A stretch of DNA of 26,867 nt from an uncultured Clostridia bacterium (GCA_934154515.1 CAKPGD010000009.1:1-26867), one strand, 5' to 3'. Shown: positions 7,394 through 14,989, numbered from the stretch's first letter. The notes: a model not told the origin generated them from the sequence alone. Made by a program: numbers and translations.

Positions 7394-8974
7394 TTATTCT
7401 ATTCCTAAATATTCATTATAAGTTACTTCTCTATCTACTACTTTGTCTAATTTAATGTCTATTATTCTATTGGCTACAGTTTGAGTTAATTGGTGGTCGT
7501 GTGATGTAAATATAATGTTTCCTGTAAATCTTTTCATTCCTTCATTTAATGCTGTTATGCTTTCCATATCTAAATGGTTTGTTGGTTCGTCCATTATAAG
7601 CATATTTGCTCCTGAAAGCATCATTTTTGAAAGTACACATCTTACTTTTTCTCCACCAGATAGAACTTTTACATATTTTAATGCTTCTTCTCCAGAGAAT
7701 AGCATTCTTCCTAAGAAGCTTCTTACATATGTTTCATCTGGGTCTTTTGAATATTGTCTTAACCAGTCTGTTATTGTCATATCTTCTTCAAATAAGTAAT
7801 TGTTATCTTTAGGGAAATATGTTGAAGTTATTGTTGTTCCCCACTCTATTTCTCCTTCGTCTGGTTTTACTTCTCCTGCTATTATTTGGAATAATAATGT
7901 TTTTGCATTTTCGTTGTCTGCTAAAAATGCTATTTTATCTCCTTCTTTTACTACAAAAGATACATTGTCTAATAATTTTTCTCCATTTATAGTTTTTGAA
8001 ATATTTTTTACTTTTAATATTTCTTTTCCAGGTTCTCTATCTGGTTTGAAATCTATATATGGATATCTTCTATTTGAAGGTTTTATTTCGTCTAATTCTA
8101 TTTTTTCTAATGATTTTTTTCTTGATGTAGCTTGTTTTGATTTTGAAGCATTAGCACTAAATCTCGCTATAAATGCTTGTAATTCTTTTATTTTATCTTC
8201 TTTCTTTTTGTTTTGTTCTTTCATTTGTTTTAAAAGTAATTGGCTAGATTCATACCAGAAATCATAGTTTCCAGGGTATACTTTTATTTGTCCAAAGTCC
8301 ACATCTGCTATATGTGTACATACTTTATTTAAGAAATATCTATCATGAGATACTACTATTACAGTGTTTTCAAAGTTAATTAAAAATTCTTCTAACCATT
8401 CTATACTTTTTAAGTCCAAATCGTTTGTAGGTTCGTCTAATAATAGTATATCTGGATTTCCAAATAGTGCTTGTGCTAAAAGTACTTTTACTTTCTCTTT
8501 TGCTTCTAGTTCACTCATCAATTTGTAATGTTTTTCTGTTTCTATTCCTAAATCATTTAAAAGAACTGCTGCATCTGATTCTGCATTCCATCCATCTAAT
8601 TCAGCAAATCTTTCTTCTAATTTTGCTGCTTTCATTCCATCTTCTTCATTAAAATCTGGTTTCATATAAATGGCATCTTTTTCTTTCATTATTTTATATA
8701 GTTCTTCGTTACCCATTATTACGGTATCCATTACTGTATATTCTTCATAAGCAAAGTGGTCTTGTTTTAAAACTGATAGTCTCTCTCCTTTTTCCTTTGT
8801 TACTTCTCCTTTGCTTGGTTCTAAGTCTCCTGATAATACTTTTAAAAATGTTGATTTTCCAGCACCATTAGCTCCAATAATACCATAACAACATCCTTTA
8901 TTGAATTTTATATTTACATCTTCAAACAATGTTCTTTTTCCAAAACGCACTGTTACTCCAACTGCATTTAACAT
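7394..8974 (-). CDS. ABC-F family ATPase, YkpA/YbiT-like
   Basis: A 526-aa soluble protein with two ABC domains and no membrane segments. The first has Walker A G-A-N-G-A-G-K-S (about 35-42) and L-L-L-D-E-P-T-N. The second has L-S-G-G-E signature and I-M-D-E-P-T-N-H-L-D, but a degenerate Walker A (D-N-E-N-A-K-T), which I recall as usual for this subgroup. A charged linker of about 80 residues (the ABC-F interdomain region) lies between. ABC-F proteins bind the ribosomal E site and regulate translation or give antibiotic protection; this type is a housekeeping one and resistance is not implied. GAGGAGG ribosome binding site. Confidence 0.9.
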   Translation of the reverse strand: MLNAVGVTVRFGKRTLFEDVNIKFNKGCCYGIIGANGAGKSTFLKVLSGDLEPSKGEVTKEKGERLSVLKQDHFAYEEYTVMDTVIMGNEELYKIMKEKDAIYMKPDFNEEDGMKAAKLEERFAELDGWNAESDAAVLLNDLGIETEKHYKLMSELEAKEKVKVLLAQALFGNPDILLLDEPTNDLDLKSIEWLEEFLINFENTVIVVSHDRYFLNKVCTHIADVDFGQIKVYPGNYDFWYESSQLLLKQMKEQNKKKEDKIKELQAFIARFSANASKSKQATSRKKSLEKIELDEIKPSNRRYPYIDFKPDREPGKEILKVKNISKTINGEKLLDNVSFVVKEGDKIAFLADNENAKTLLFQIIAGEVKPDEGEIEWGTTITSTYFPKDNNYLFEEDMTITDWLRQYSKDPDETYVRSFLGRMLFSGEEALKYVKVLSGGEKVRCVLSKMMLSGANMLIMDEPTNHLDMESITALNEGMKRFTGNIIFTSHDHQLTQTVANRIIDIKLDKVVDREVTYNEYLGIE

Positions 8975-9005
8975 TTTTATTCCTCCTCATTTTTTGTTCT
9001 TACCC

Positions 9006-9034
9006 ATTATATATGATTTTACTCTTTTTTTCAA
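9006..9034 (-). promoter_or_regulatory. Promoter of the ABC-F gene
   Basis: Minus strand TTGAAA (9034-9029), 17-base spacer, TATAAT (9011-9006). Confidence 0.8.
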
Positions 9035-9042
9035 GTGTTTGG

Positions 9043-9071
9043 TTGTTTTGTGTTATTTTGTATGCTATAAT
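9043..9071 (+). promoter_or_regulatory. Promoter of the 9117 gene
   Basis: TTGTTT (9043-9048), 17-base spacer, TATAAT (9066-9071) preceded by TGC, an extended -10. It is back to back with the ABC-F promoter. Confidence 0.7.
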
Positions 9072-9116
9072 ATTTACGTAACTATAAATTAGTTTTTTGA
9101 AAGGAATAGGTGGACT

Positions 9117-9440
9117 ATGTTAACTTCAGAGCACTTAGAAGGTCGGGTTCAGTGTGTAACCGATAATTTCGTTTGCATTAATTTGCATTTGAAAAAAAGT
9201 ATAGATTCTAAAAGATCATTTATTGACCAAATCTATCTCAATCCATACACAGGTGTAAGAAATATTCCTTCTATCAACCCATGCACAGATGCAAGAGATA
9301 TTTCTTCGTCTTGTCTAAATCATTTTGGTTGCTATATTGATATTAAGACTTTCGTAAAAGAGGCAAATAATATAGCCACTCAGTTCATTGAGATTTTTGA
9401 AATGCTTAATGTTGACCCCAAAAAAGAACTCCAACAATAA
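9117..9440 (+). CDS. Unrecognised 107-aa protein with a 12-residue tandem repeat
   Basis: I do not recognise the family. The gene is credible: it has its own extended -10 promoter, an AAAGGA..AGGTGG translation signal and a terminator whose stem contains the stop codon. The product is soluble, with four cysteines and no signal peptide or membrane helix. Residues 41-64 hold an imperfect duplicate, L-N-P-Y-T-G-V-R-N-I-P-S then I-N-P-C-T-D-A-R-D-I-S-S, mirrored in DNA at about 9237-9309. Codon use (CGG, ACC, TTC, GAC) is GC-richer than its neighbours, which suggests import. The C-terminus is helical. Confidence 0.65.
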   Translation: MLTSEHLEGRVQCVTDNFVCINLHLKKSIDSKRSFIDQIYLNPYTGVRNIPSINPCTDARDISSSCLNHFGCYIDIKTFVKEANNIATQFIEIFEMLNVDPKKELQQ

Positions 9441-9452
9441 GGAGTTCTTTTT
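9421..9452 (+). terminator. Terminator of the 9117 gene
   Basis: Perfect stem AAAAAGAACTCC (9421-9432) / GGAGTTCTTTTT (9441-9452) with an eight-base loop containing the stop codon. Confidence 0.9.
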
Positions 9453-9534
9453 ATGAATTTTTATCTAATATTAATTTAATTCCCCATAAACCTGAGATTC
9501 CAACTAAAATATATATTATTCTAGATATTACAGA

Positions 9535-10494
9535 TTAATCTAGCATATCTTTTCTTTTTAACCATATCATTGCTATTATTCCTAATATAATTGATATTAA
9601 AACTACTATCCAAAATGGCCATGGACTGTCTAAAAATTGCATAGGAACATTAACATTCATTCCCCAATAACTCGCTACCATTGTTGGTATTGCTAATATT
9701 ATTGTTATTGATGTTAAAAATTTCATAACTCCATTTAGATTATTAGAAATTATTGAACCATATGCATCCATTGTTCCATTTAAAATATCACTATATATTT
9801 TCGCCATTTCTATTGCTTGTTTATTTTCAATAATTGCATCATCTAATATATCTTCATCTTCGTCATATAATTTTATGTTTTTTCCTCTTAAAGTTTTTTC
9901 CATTACTACTTCATTTGATTTTAAAGAGGTTGTAAAATATACCAAACTTTTTTCTAATGAAAGCATTTTTAACAATTCTTTGTTTTTTTGTGAACTTTTT
10001 AAAACACTTTCTGCAATTTCTGATTCTTTATTTATTTTCTTTAAATATTTTAAATATAATTCTGCATTTTTATAGAAAATTTGAAGTATCATTCTACTTT
10101 TTTTATATGTTATTACACTATTTTTAGATTTACTTTTTTCTAATTCTGATATTATTCTATTTTGTTTTAAAGATACTGTTATAAAATAATCATCTCTTAC
10201 TACTATCATACCAAGTGGCATTGTTGAATATACTGGCTCATTATCTTCCTTTTCTATAATAGGAACATCTACTATAAATAATGTTGTGTCATCATCTTCT
10301 TCATAGTCTATTCTGGCTTTTTCTTCATAGTCTAAAGAATATTTTATAAAATCTTCCTGTATTTTTAATTTTTTACAAACTTGCTGTATTTCATCTTCTG
10401 TCGGGGCAACCATGTTTATCCAATTTCCTTTTTCAATTTTTTTTGTTTCTTCTGTTACATTTGTTTCCATATTTGTTTTATACATTTTAAACAT
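9535..10494 (-). CDS. corA: CorA-like divalent cation transporter
   Basis: A 319-aa inner-membrane protein. The N-terminal two thirds is the soluble funnel domain, rich in acidic and coiled-coil segments. Two helices lie at the C-terminus, the first ending in the CorA signature Y-W-G-M-N, followed by V-N-V-P and the second helix F-W-I-V-V-L-I-S-I-I-L-G, with a basic cytoplasmic tail. The family forms pentameric Mg2+ (or Co2+/Ni2+/Zn2+) channels. I chose the ATG at 10494 (site AGAGGTGAT) over the upstream in-frame ATG at 10539, because a TGG-TATACT promoter -10 lies inside that extension. Confidence 0.92.
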   Translation of the reverse strand: MFKMYKTNMETNVTEETKKIEKGNWINMVAPTEDEIQQVCKKLKIQEDFIKYSLDYEEKARIDYEEDDDTTLFIVDVPIIEKEDNEPVYSTMPLGMIVVRDDYFITVSLKQNRIISELEKSKSKNSVITYKKSRMILQIFYKNAELYLKYLKKINKESEIAESVLKSSQKNKELLKMLSLEKSLVYFTTSLKSNEVVMEKTLRGKNIKLYDEDEDILDDAIIENKQAIEMAKIYSDILNGTMDAYGSIISNNLNGVMKFLTSITIILAIPTMVASYWGMNVNVPMQFLDSPWPFWIVVLISIILGIIAMIWLKRKDMLD

Positions 10495-10527
10495 AATTAT
10501 CACCTCTTTTATTTTTACAACATTATT

Positions 10528-10536
10528 AGTATACCA
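10528..10536 (-). promoter_or_regulatory. Extended -10 promoter of corA
   Basis: Minus strand TGG then TATACT (10533-10528), about 35 bases ahead of the corA ATG; the -35 is weak. Confidence 0.5.
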
Positions 10537-10669
10537 CATTTTCCTAAGTTTGTATACCTTTACATAAAATTTTATGTTATTAACATAAGTTTATTTTTTC
10601 TTTTTATCTTATTATTTTTATATTTTTAAGAATTCACTTTCTAGATTATCTTTCTATATTTTTTCATAT

Positions 10670-10718
10670 AAAATGAACCCTCTATATTATACTTTTATCT
10701 AATAATTGGGTTCATTTT
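10670..10718. terminator. Inverted repeat between corA and the DUF308 gene
   Basis: A perfect 11-bp inverted repeat AAAATGAACCC (10670-10680) / GGGTTCATTTT (10708-10718) with a 27-base AT-rich loop. It lies downstream of the DUF308 gene, so a terminator role is plausible, but the T-tract is poor on both strands. Confidence 0.45.
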
Positions 10719-10778
10719 AATCTAAATTTTATTTTTAATTTTTATTTTTAATTATACTATAAATTTATCTTTATTAAA

Positions 10779-11324
10779 TTATGATAATTTTTTTACGTTG
10801 TTTATAAAAATTATATTTTCTATTATGTCTAATATTGAGTAAACTATCATTATAGCTCCTATTACTTCAATAATAGCTCCTGTATTAAATATTACAACCA
10901 AACCACAAATTAACATTATTATTGCAATAACTAAACTGTATATCCATATGTTGCTTTTTAATACTCTTAATTTCAATGATGAACTTGCTCTTACTATTGC
11001 GCTATATACTATCCATATTCCTATAATAATACCAAATATTTTTATTATTTGTGCACTATATACCATTATTACAATTCCTATAATTATAGACATTAAACCA
11101 TAAACTAATTCATAATTGTAAAGGTCGCTTTTTCCTTTAGCTTGTACATAATTTATTACTTTTATTAATCCTAAAAGAATAAATACTGCACCTAGTATAT
11201 ATGCTATTATTGACATTATAGCATCTTTTTGCCATACAAGTATTATTCCAAGTATTGCGAATACAAGAGATTCTACAATTGCTATCCATCCTGATTTTTT
11301 TAGTAATTCTTTAAAATATTCCAT
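10779..11324 (-). CDS. HdeD/DUF308-like integral membrane protein
   Basis: A 181-aa protein that is almost entirely membrane helices: six segments in three hairpin pairs (for example A-I-V-E-S-L-V-F-A-I-L-G-I-I-L-V and I-I-G-I-V-I-M-V-Y), the pattern of DUF308/HdeD proteins. Function is not known in Firmicutes; HdeD in E. coli is linked to acid resistance. I chose the ATG at 11324 because AAAGGAG is eight bases before it; an upstream in-frame GTG at 11333 overlaps that site. Confidence 0.75.
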   Translation of the reverse strand: MEYFKELLKKSGWIAIVESLVFAILGIILVWQKDAIMSIIAYILGAVFILLGLIKVINYVQAKGKSDLYNYELVYGLMSIIIGIVIMVYSAQIIKIFGIIIGIWIVYSAIVRASSSLKLRVLKSNIWIYSLVIAIIMLICGLVVIFNTGAIIEVIGAIMIVYSILDIIENIIFINNVKKLS

Positions 11325-11360
11325 ATTTTTCACTCCTTTACCTTTGTTTAATTTGATTAT

Positions 11361-11389
11361 AGTTTATTACTAATTTAGTCTAAAGTCAA
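11361..11389 (-). promoter_or_regulatory. Promoter of the DUF308 gene
   Basis: Minus strand TTGACT (11389-11384), 17-base spacer, TAAACT (11366-11361). Confidence 0.5.
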
Positions 11390-11427
11390 TACGTTTACAG
11401 CGGTATTTTCTTAATTATAAATTTAAA

Positions 11428-11455
11428 AGAGCCTCTATCTTTTTGATATTAGCTC
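11428..11455 (-). terminator. Imperfect hairpin after the 12150 gene
   Basis: On the minus strand GAGC..ATATC pairs with GATA..GCTC around a five-A loop, then TTTTAAATTT. It sits just past the stop of the Yip1-like gene. Confidence 0.5.
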
Positions 11456-11463
11456 CTTACATT

Positions 11464-12150
11464 TTAAAATAGACTGTTTAAATCTAAAACTTGCTTTACA
11501 GTTTCTCCTATTATCATACGTAATACTATTAATAATATTACAAATACTGCTGTAAATACTCCTGTAGTAATTAATACTAATTTATCTGTATTTTCTACTA
11601 TTAAACTATCTCTGTATGCATAAATTAGAGAATATCCTGCATATGCAGAAACTGCAAAATATACTATATATGCTATTGGTGCATATATTAACCCTAAAAG
11701 ATATCCAATAATACATCCAACTAATTCTATAATATATGTGTTATTTGCCATTGATAATACACTTTCGTATTTTTTTGGACTTTTAACTGCTTTTGCAATT
11801 ATAAATAATACTAATGCAATTACTGCGATTACTGCTGCTACAATTAACCAACCTTTTATAAATTGCCAAAATAAATCTGCATCTTTTATTGCTTTCCATC
11901 TTAAGTCTGCTAATTTTGAAGAATCATAGTTTTTATACCAAAAAGATTTATTTGAATATTTAGAACTTATTGATATTATTGATACTATAACTCCTAATAA
12001 TGATGTTATTCCTGATATTATAGCAAGTTTAATACATCCTCTTTTTGTATCTTCTTTTTCTGCTAGTTCCATTAATGTTGTTACTGGTGTTTTTGCCATT
12101 GCCCATGCTTTTTTAAAGAATTCTTTTGCTTTTTCCATAAATTTGTCCAT
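11464..12150 (-). CDS. Multi-pass membrane protein, Yip1-like
   Basis: A 228-aa protein. About 35 amphipathic residues rich in K and A precede five predicted helices (about 40-60, 97-120, 140-160, 162-183 and 197-220). The layout, with a soluble N-terminus and a compact five-helix bundle, recalls the bacterial Yip1 domain family, but I cannot confirm this by motif. It starts at an ATG behind GAAAGGGGA. It shares strand with the DUF308 gene, but each has its own punctuation, so they are probably not one operon. Confidence 0.65.
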   Translation of the reverse strand: MDKFMEKAKEFFKKAWAMAKTPVTTLMELAEKEDTKRGCIKLAIISGITSLLGVIVSIISISSKYSNKSFWYKNYDSSKLADLRWKAIKDADLFWQFIKGWLIVAAVIAVIALVLFIIAKAVKSPKKYESVLSMANNTYIIELVGCIIGYLLGLIYAPIAYIVYFAVSAYAGYSLIYAYRDSLIVENTDKLVLITTGVFTAVFVILLIVLRMIIGETVKQVLDLNSLF

Positions 12151-12245
12151 TTTATTTTCCCCTTTCTTTTTTCTTTTCTATATAATATCATTTTTGTTGA
12201 AAGTTGTAAATATTTTATTTTTACTAGTCAGTGGCATTGTTCTTT

Positions 12246-12379
12246 TAAACTATTTTATAATCTCATTTACTTAAATTTACAAGCATAGTTTTATTTCCTT
12301 TAGTTATATTAAGTTTTAATGTATTTGTATATTTATCTTTTGTAATTGGAAATGTCAAATATAATGTTACATCTCCATT
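12246..12379 (-). pseudogene. Relic of a DUF4179 gene, 3' end
   Basis: These 134 bases are identical, base for base, to 15876-16009, which is the last ~117 bases of the DUF4179 anti-sigma gene plus 17 bases past its stop. Identity ends abruptly at 12380. It is a copy of the 3' end with no body attached. Confidence 0.9.
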
Positions 12380-12574
12380 TTTAATATTACTAAATAACTC
12401 TTTCTAATTTATCGAAAATATTTAATATTACTTTAAAAAATAAGATCTTTTGCTGCTATTTTTTTATTTTTTGGTATTTTTTTTCATTTTATCTTCAGGT
12501 GTTATAATTATATTTGTAATTTTTTATACATTTTTTCAGAAAAAGAATAAGTATTTACACAAGGAGGGAATCAT
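12380..12574. other. AT-rich leader region ahead of the secreted-protein gene
   Basis: About 195 bases with no gene. A TATAAT (12503-12508) could serve the gene at 12575, but I see no good -35. The strong AAGGAGGG ribosome binding site lies just before 12575. Confidence 0.4.
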
Positions 12575-13084
12575 ATGTTAAAAAAAATGAGTCGGAGTAA
12601 ATTTGTAGCAAGTCTTATGGCTGTATGCTTTATGTTTGCAGTCATGACGATACCTGTTTTTGCTGCTGAGCCTATTTCTTCTTATGAAGTAGAAGAATAC
12701 ACACTAGTATTTGATGAAAGTGGGGAACTAATCGCTGTTCCTGTTTCAGTTGCAAGTGGTTATACCACTTTTGTCACTTTTACATCAGGAACATATTCTG
12801 TTCCACAAAGTTATTCTTTTTCACTTGGTCATGCATGCAAACTTAAAATGATGTGGAGCGGAAGATATCTGGATGGTACTTCAGGTACTTTGACAGCAAC
12901 ATTAGAAGGTCCTACTGCATGGCAGGAACATACTTTTGCTATGGATGGTACAGCAAGAGCTATCGAATTTAGTGGCAATTTGTTTACTGGTACTCTTCCT
13001 GCTGGAAATTATAGTATCTATCTTGACCCTAGCTCCTACAAATCATATGTGTCTGCTGGCAGCGTATATTCGTTAAGTTATTGA
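12575..13084 (+). CDS. Secreted protein of unknown function, GC-richer than neighbours
   Basis: A 169-aa preprotein with a textbook signal peptide: M-L-K-K-M-S-R-S-K, a hydrophobic core, and cleavage likely after V-F-A or V-F-A-A (about residue 30). The mature part is Ser/Thr/Gly/Tyr-rich, with alternating hydrophobics and no charged clusters, suggesting a small beta-sandwich; it lacks LPXTG or other anchors. I do not recognise a family. Base composition (CTG, GGC, GAC, CGG codons) is clearly richer in GC than the surroundings, a sign of transfer. Strong AAGGAGGG site and a strong terminator downstream make it an autonomous cassette. Confidence 0.8.
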   Translation: MLKKMSRSKFVASLMAVCFMFAVMTIPVFAAEPISSYEVEEYTLVFDESGELIAVPVSVASGYTTFVTFTSGTYSVPQSYSFSLGHACKLKMMWSGRYLDGTSGTLTATLEGPTAWQEHTFAMDGTARAIEFSGNLFTGTLPAGNYSIYLDPSSYKSYVSAGSVYSLSY

Positions 13085-13136
13085 CTTAATCAGTGTCTGA
13101 ACTATTAACTAATTAGCAATTTACTTATTCTTTTTC

Positions 13137-13171
13137 AGCAGTGTGTACTTAATTTGCACACTGCTCTTTTT
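13137..13171 (+). terminator. Terminator of the secreted-protein gene
   Basis: Perfect stem AGCAGTGTG (13137-13145) / CACACTGCT (13157-13165) followed by C and five T. Confidence 0.9.
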
Positions 13172-13195
13172 GTGTAACAGTCATATTGCAATCGA

Positions 13196-13275
13196 GTAGA
13201 GGATAATTCTTAATGAATTTCTCCCCTCTCACACCGCCGTATGCCGAACAGTACACACGTTGGCGTGAGATGGAA
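13196..13275 (-). mobile_element. Group II intron 3' end (domain V/VI-like remnant)
   Basis: Read on the minus strand, a hairpin (CGCC-AAC-GTGTG / CATAC-GGCG) is followed by GGTGTGAGAGGGG and a second hairpin with an unpaired A in GAATT-A-TCCTC, then TCTAC. That is the arrangement of domain V, the linker and domain VI with its branch-point adenosine; the intron would end at 13196, eight bases after the bulged A, with the usual AY end. The domain V fit is imperfect. The matching 5' end lies at 14845, but no reverse transcriptase lies between. Confidence 0.65.
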
Positions 13276-13286
13276 TTAAAAAATAA

Positions 13287-13850
13287 TTATTTATTCTCTA
13301 TTCGATTATTTAACTCTTTATTTAGTTTTTTTACACTTATATTCTTTATTAACATTACTACTACAACGATAACTATAAATATCAGTACATAATTTAATAT
13401 GTTGCTTTTTAAACTTTCATAATAGCATTCAAAAAAACTTAATTTAATATCATTTTTTAAATAGATTCCCTGAGTAATTATAGAAAATATAGTATTATAG
13501 AAAATATTTCCTACCATAAAAAATAATATATATTTTATTTTTTTATTTTCTTTCATAGAAATTGTACTTCCTACCAACACTCCTAGTATGATTGATACTA
13601 TTATAATATTGGATATCTCATTTATTGTTCCAAATCTTCCATTATAATAATTTGATTTCATAAGTTTTAATATTGACATATTTTCTTGAATACTTAATGT
13701 TTCTTCGTGCATTTTTTCATTATTCGATACTACAATTGAATTATCCACTATACTTTTTATTGTATTATAATTATATATTACATATACTATATTTATAATA
13801 AAATATATAATTATAATACTTAAAATAATGTTTTTTACTATTTTTTTCAT
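13287..13850 (-). CDS. Membrane protein paired with the LytTR regulator
   Basis: A 187-aa protein with four predicted helices (about 8-28, 82-100, 106-125 and 150-170), a roughly 50-residue polar loop after the first helix and a basic C-terminal tail. It starts one base after the LytTR stop, and its ribosome binding site AAAGGTGG is inside the last LytTR codons, so the two are translationally coupled. LytTR genes in Firmicutes are often followed by a membrane partner (for instance DUF3021) that controls the regulator; this protein has that position, but the long first loop makes the family assignment uncertain. Confidence 0.65.
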   Translation of the reverse strand: MKKIVKNIILSIIIIYFIINIVYVIYNYNTIKSIVDNSIVVSNNEKMHEETLSIQENMSILKLMKSNYYNGRFGTINEISNIIIVSIILGVLVGSTISMKENKKIKYILFFMVGNIFYNTIFSIITQGIYLKNDIKLSFFECYYESLKSNILNYVLIFIVIVVVVMLIKNISVKKLNKELNNRIENK

Positions 13851-13851
13851 A

Positions 13852-14319
13852 TTATTCCCACCTTTCTTTTAAATATTTTAAAATTTTTCCTACTCTTCTT
13901 TGAGATACATCTAAATTATCCCCATTTTTTAGCTTTACTTTTATATTTCCTATGTATTTTAAATCAAAACTTACTATTTGTTGTATATTTATAATACAAG
14001 AATTTGATATTCTAATAAATTGATTTTTATTTAATATTTCTTCAAGTTCATACATTCTTTTTTTTATTTGATACTGTTTATTTTCTATTTTACAATAACA
14101 TTTCTGTTCATTAGTATAAAATAAAATAATTTTATCAATAGGTAAAATAAACAATTCATTATTATTGTATCCAATAATATTATCTTTTTGTTTTGAAATT
14201 TCTTGAATTTTACTTATAATATTTTGTAATTCTTCTGAATTTTTTCCAGCATTGATATTTATTTTTATTTCGTCTTTATTTAATTTTTCTTGTATATTAC
14301 AATTAATACTAATATTCAA
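13852..14319 (-). CDS. LytTR DNA-binding domain regulator without receiver domain
   Basis: A 155-aa protein. The N-terminal ~55 residues (short beta strands, K/E-rich helix) resemble the usual leader of stand-alone LytTR proteins. The C-terminal ~100 residues are a LytTR domain: I-I-G-Y-N-N-N-E-L-F-I-L-P, I-I-L-F-Y-T-N-E, L-E-E-I-L, F-I-R-I-S-N-S-C-I-I-N, L-K-N-G-D-N-L-D-V-S-Q-R. I place the start at TTG 14319, since AAGGTGAT ends five bases before it; a GTG at 14328 is inside that site. It lies inside the remains of the group II intron. Confidence 0.85.
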   Translation of the reverse strand: MNISINCNIQEKLNKDEIKININAGKNSEELQNIISKIQEISKQKDNIIGYNNNELFILPIDKIILFYTNEQKCYCKIENKQYQIKKRMYELEEILNKNQFIRISNSCIINIQQIVSFDLKYIGNIKVKLKNGDNLDVSQRRVGKILKYLKERWE

Positions 14320-14328
14320 TATAATCAC

Positions 14329-14575
14329 CTTTTTTTATTTTATTATATCAGTTTATTGCATTATATTCAATTTATCTTCAATTATTTATAATAATCGCCT
14401 ATTTTTTATATATATTTGCCACAAAACTAACTCATAAATTAAAATAAGCTATAATAATATGTTATTTTTATACATATCTTATGTTATTTTTAATTCTTTT
14501 TTTAATAATTTTTCCATTACTTTCAATTATAAAATCTACTTTTATTCTACGATTTTTTATTTTTTCTATTTTATA
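14329..14575. other. Gene-free stretch between the LytTR gene and the DUF4179 relic
   Basis: Very AT-rich. On the minus strand about 30 codons past the relic (14574 to ~14475) can be read as a Lys/Ile-rich peptide ending at a stop, possibly more decayed coding sequence. I see nothing else. Confidence 0.35.
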
Positions 14576-14697
14576 CTGAAGTTGTTATAAAGGCTATTAT
14601 TGTAATAATAATTTTCATAATTTTATTTTTTACACTATATTTATTTTCGTTTTCAAAAGCTGTCATTATTGCTTGTTCAAATTCTACAGGTTCATAT
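14576..14697 (-). pseudogene. Relic of a DUF4179 gene, 5' part
   Basis: It matches 16867-16988 of the intact anti-sigma gene at 115 of 122 bases by my count. In frame it reads Y-E-P-V-E-F-E-Q-A-I-M-T-A-F-E, then the membrane helix, ending in a stop after T-T-S-V. It is joined directly to group II intron sequence at its 5' side. Confidence 0.9.
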
Positions 14698-14845
14698 CGA
14701 ACTATGAATGGTAGTAAAATGTTAATGCGCCTTCTTTGGAAGCCTAATCCTGGAGATGGACACCCTTGTCATTCGCTAACAGTTCGCCACTATCAAGCAC
14801 TGTAAGGGACTTTCCCCCTCAAGTTGTTGCCCATGCTGGGCACAC
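14698..14845 (-). mobile_element. Group II intron 5' end (domain I fragment)
   Basis: On the minus strand it starts GTGTGCCCAGCATGGGC (a GUGYG 5' end with its first hairpin), then GAGGGGGAAAGTCCC, GGCGAACTG..AGCGAA and ACAAGGGTGTCC, all recognisable pieces of bacterial group II intron domain I. The 5' end at 14845 is four bases (GTAG) past the T-run of a Rho-independent terminator, the preferred site of class C introns. The GC content differs sharply from the flanks. It is broken off near 14700-14740. Confidence 0.75.
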
Positions 14846-14849
14846 CTAC

Positions 14850-14881
14850 AAAAAAATGAGCGAAATTCTTCACTCATTTTT
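14850..14881 (-). terminator. Terminator of the 39-aa peptide gene; intron target
   Basis: Minus strand stem AAAAATGAG (14881-14873) / CTCATTTTT (14860-14852) followed by the T-run. The group II intron begins just after it. Confidence 0.8.
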
Positions 14882-14989
14882 CATTTCTGCTTTTTTCATA
14901 GTTTTATTACTAAATATTAAATTTATAGTAGCTCCAACAATAAGAGTTGTAATCACAAATCCACTAATCAATACTTTTGATTTTTTCAT
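14870..14989 (-). CDS. Small single-pass membrane peptide, 39 aa
   Basis: The ATG at 14989 follows AAGGAAAGAAT, a good ribosome binding site. The product is M-K-K-S-K, one hydrophobic helix (about residues 6-28) and a basic tail ending K-M-K-N-E. An upstream in-frame ATG at 15052 lacks a site. The stop codon is inside the terminator arm. I do not recognise a family; it could also be the truncated start of a longer lost gene. Confidence 0.5.
   Translation of the reverse strand: MKKSKVLISGFVITTLIVGATINLIFSNKTMKKAEMKNE

Noticed and set aside
7515..8652. Plus-strand open frames opposite the ABC-F gene
   Set aside because: Shadows of a full-length conserved ATPase gene; no translation signals.
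10494..10539. Longer N-terminus of CorA starting at the ATG at 10539
   Set aside because: The extension contains a TGG-TATACT promoter element and no ribosome binding site, while the ATG at 10494 has AGAGGTGAT.
13196..13275. Reading the intron 3' remnant on the plus strand
   Set aside because: A domain V-like hairpin can also be drawn on the plus strand, but only the minus strand gives the linker, the bulged A and the AY end in the right order, and it agrees with the orientation of the 5' fragment at 14845.
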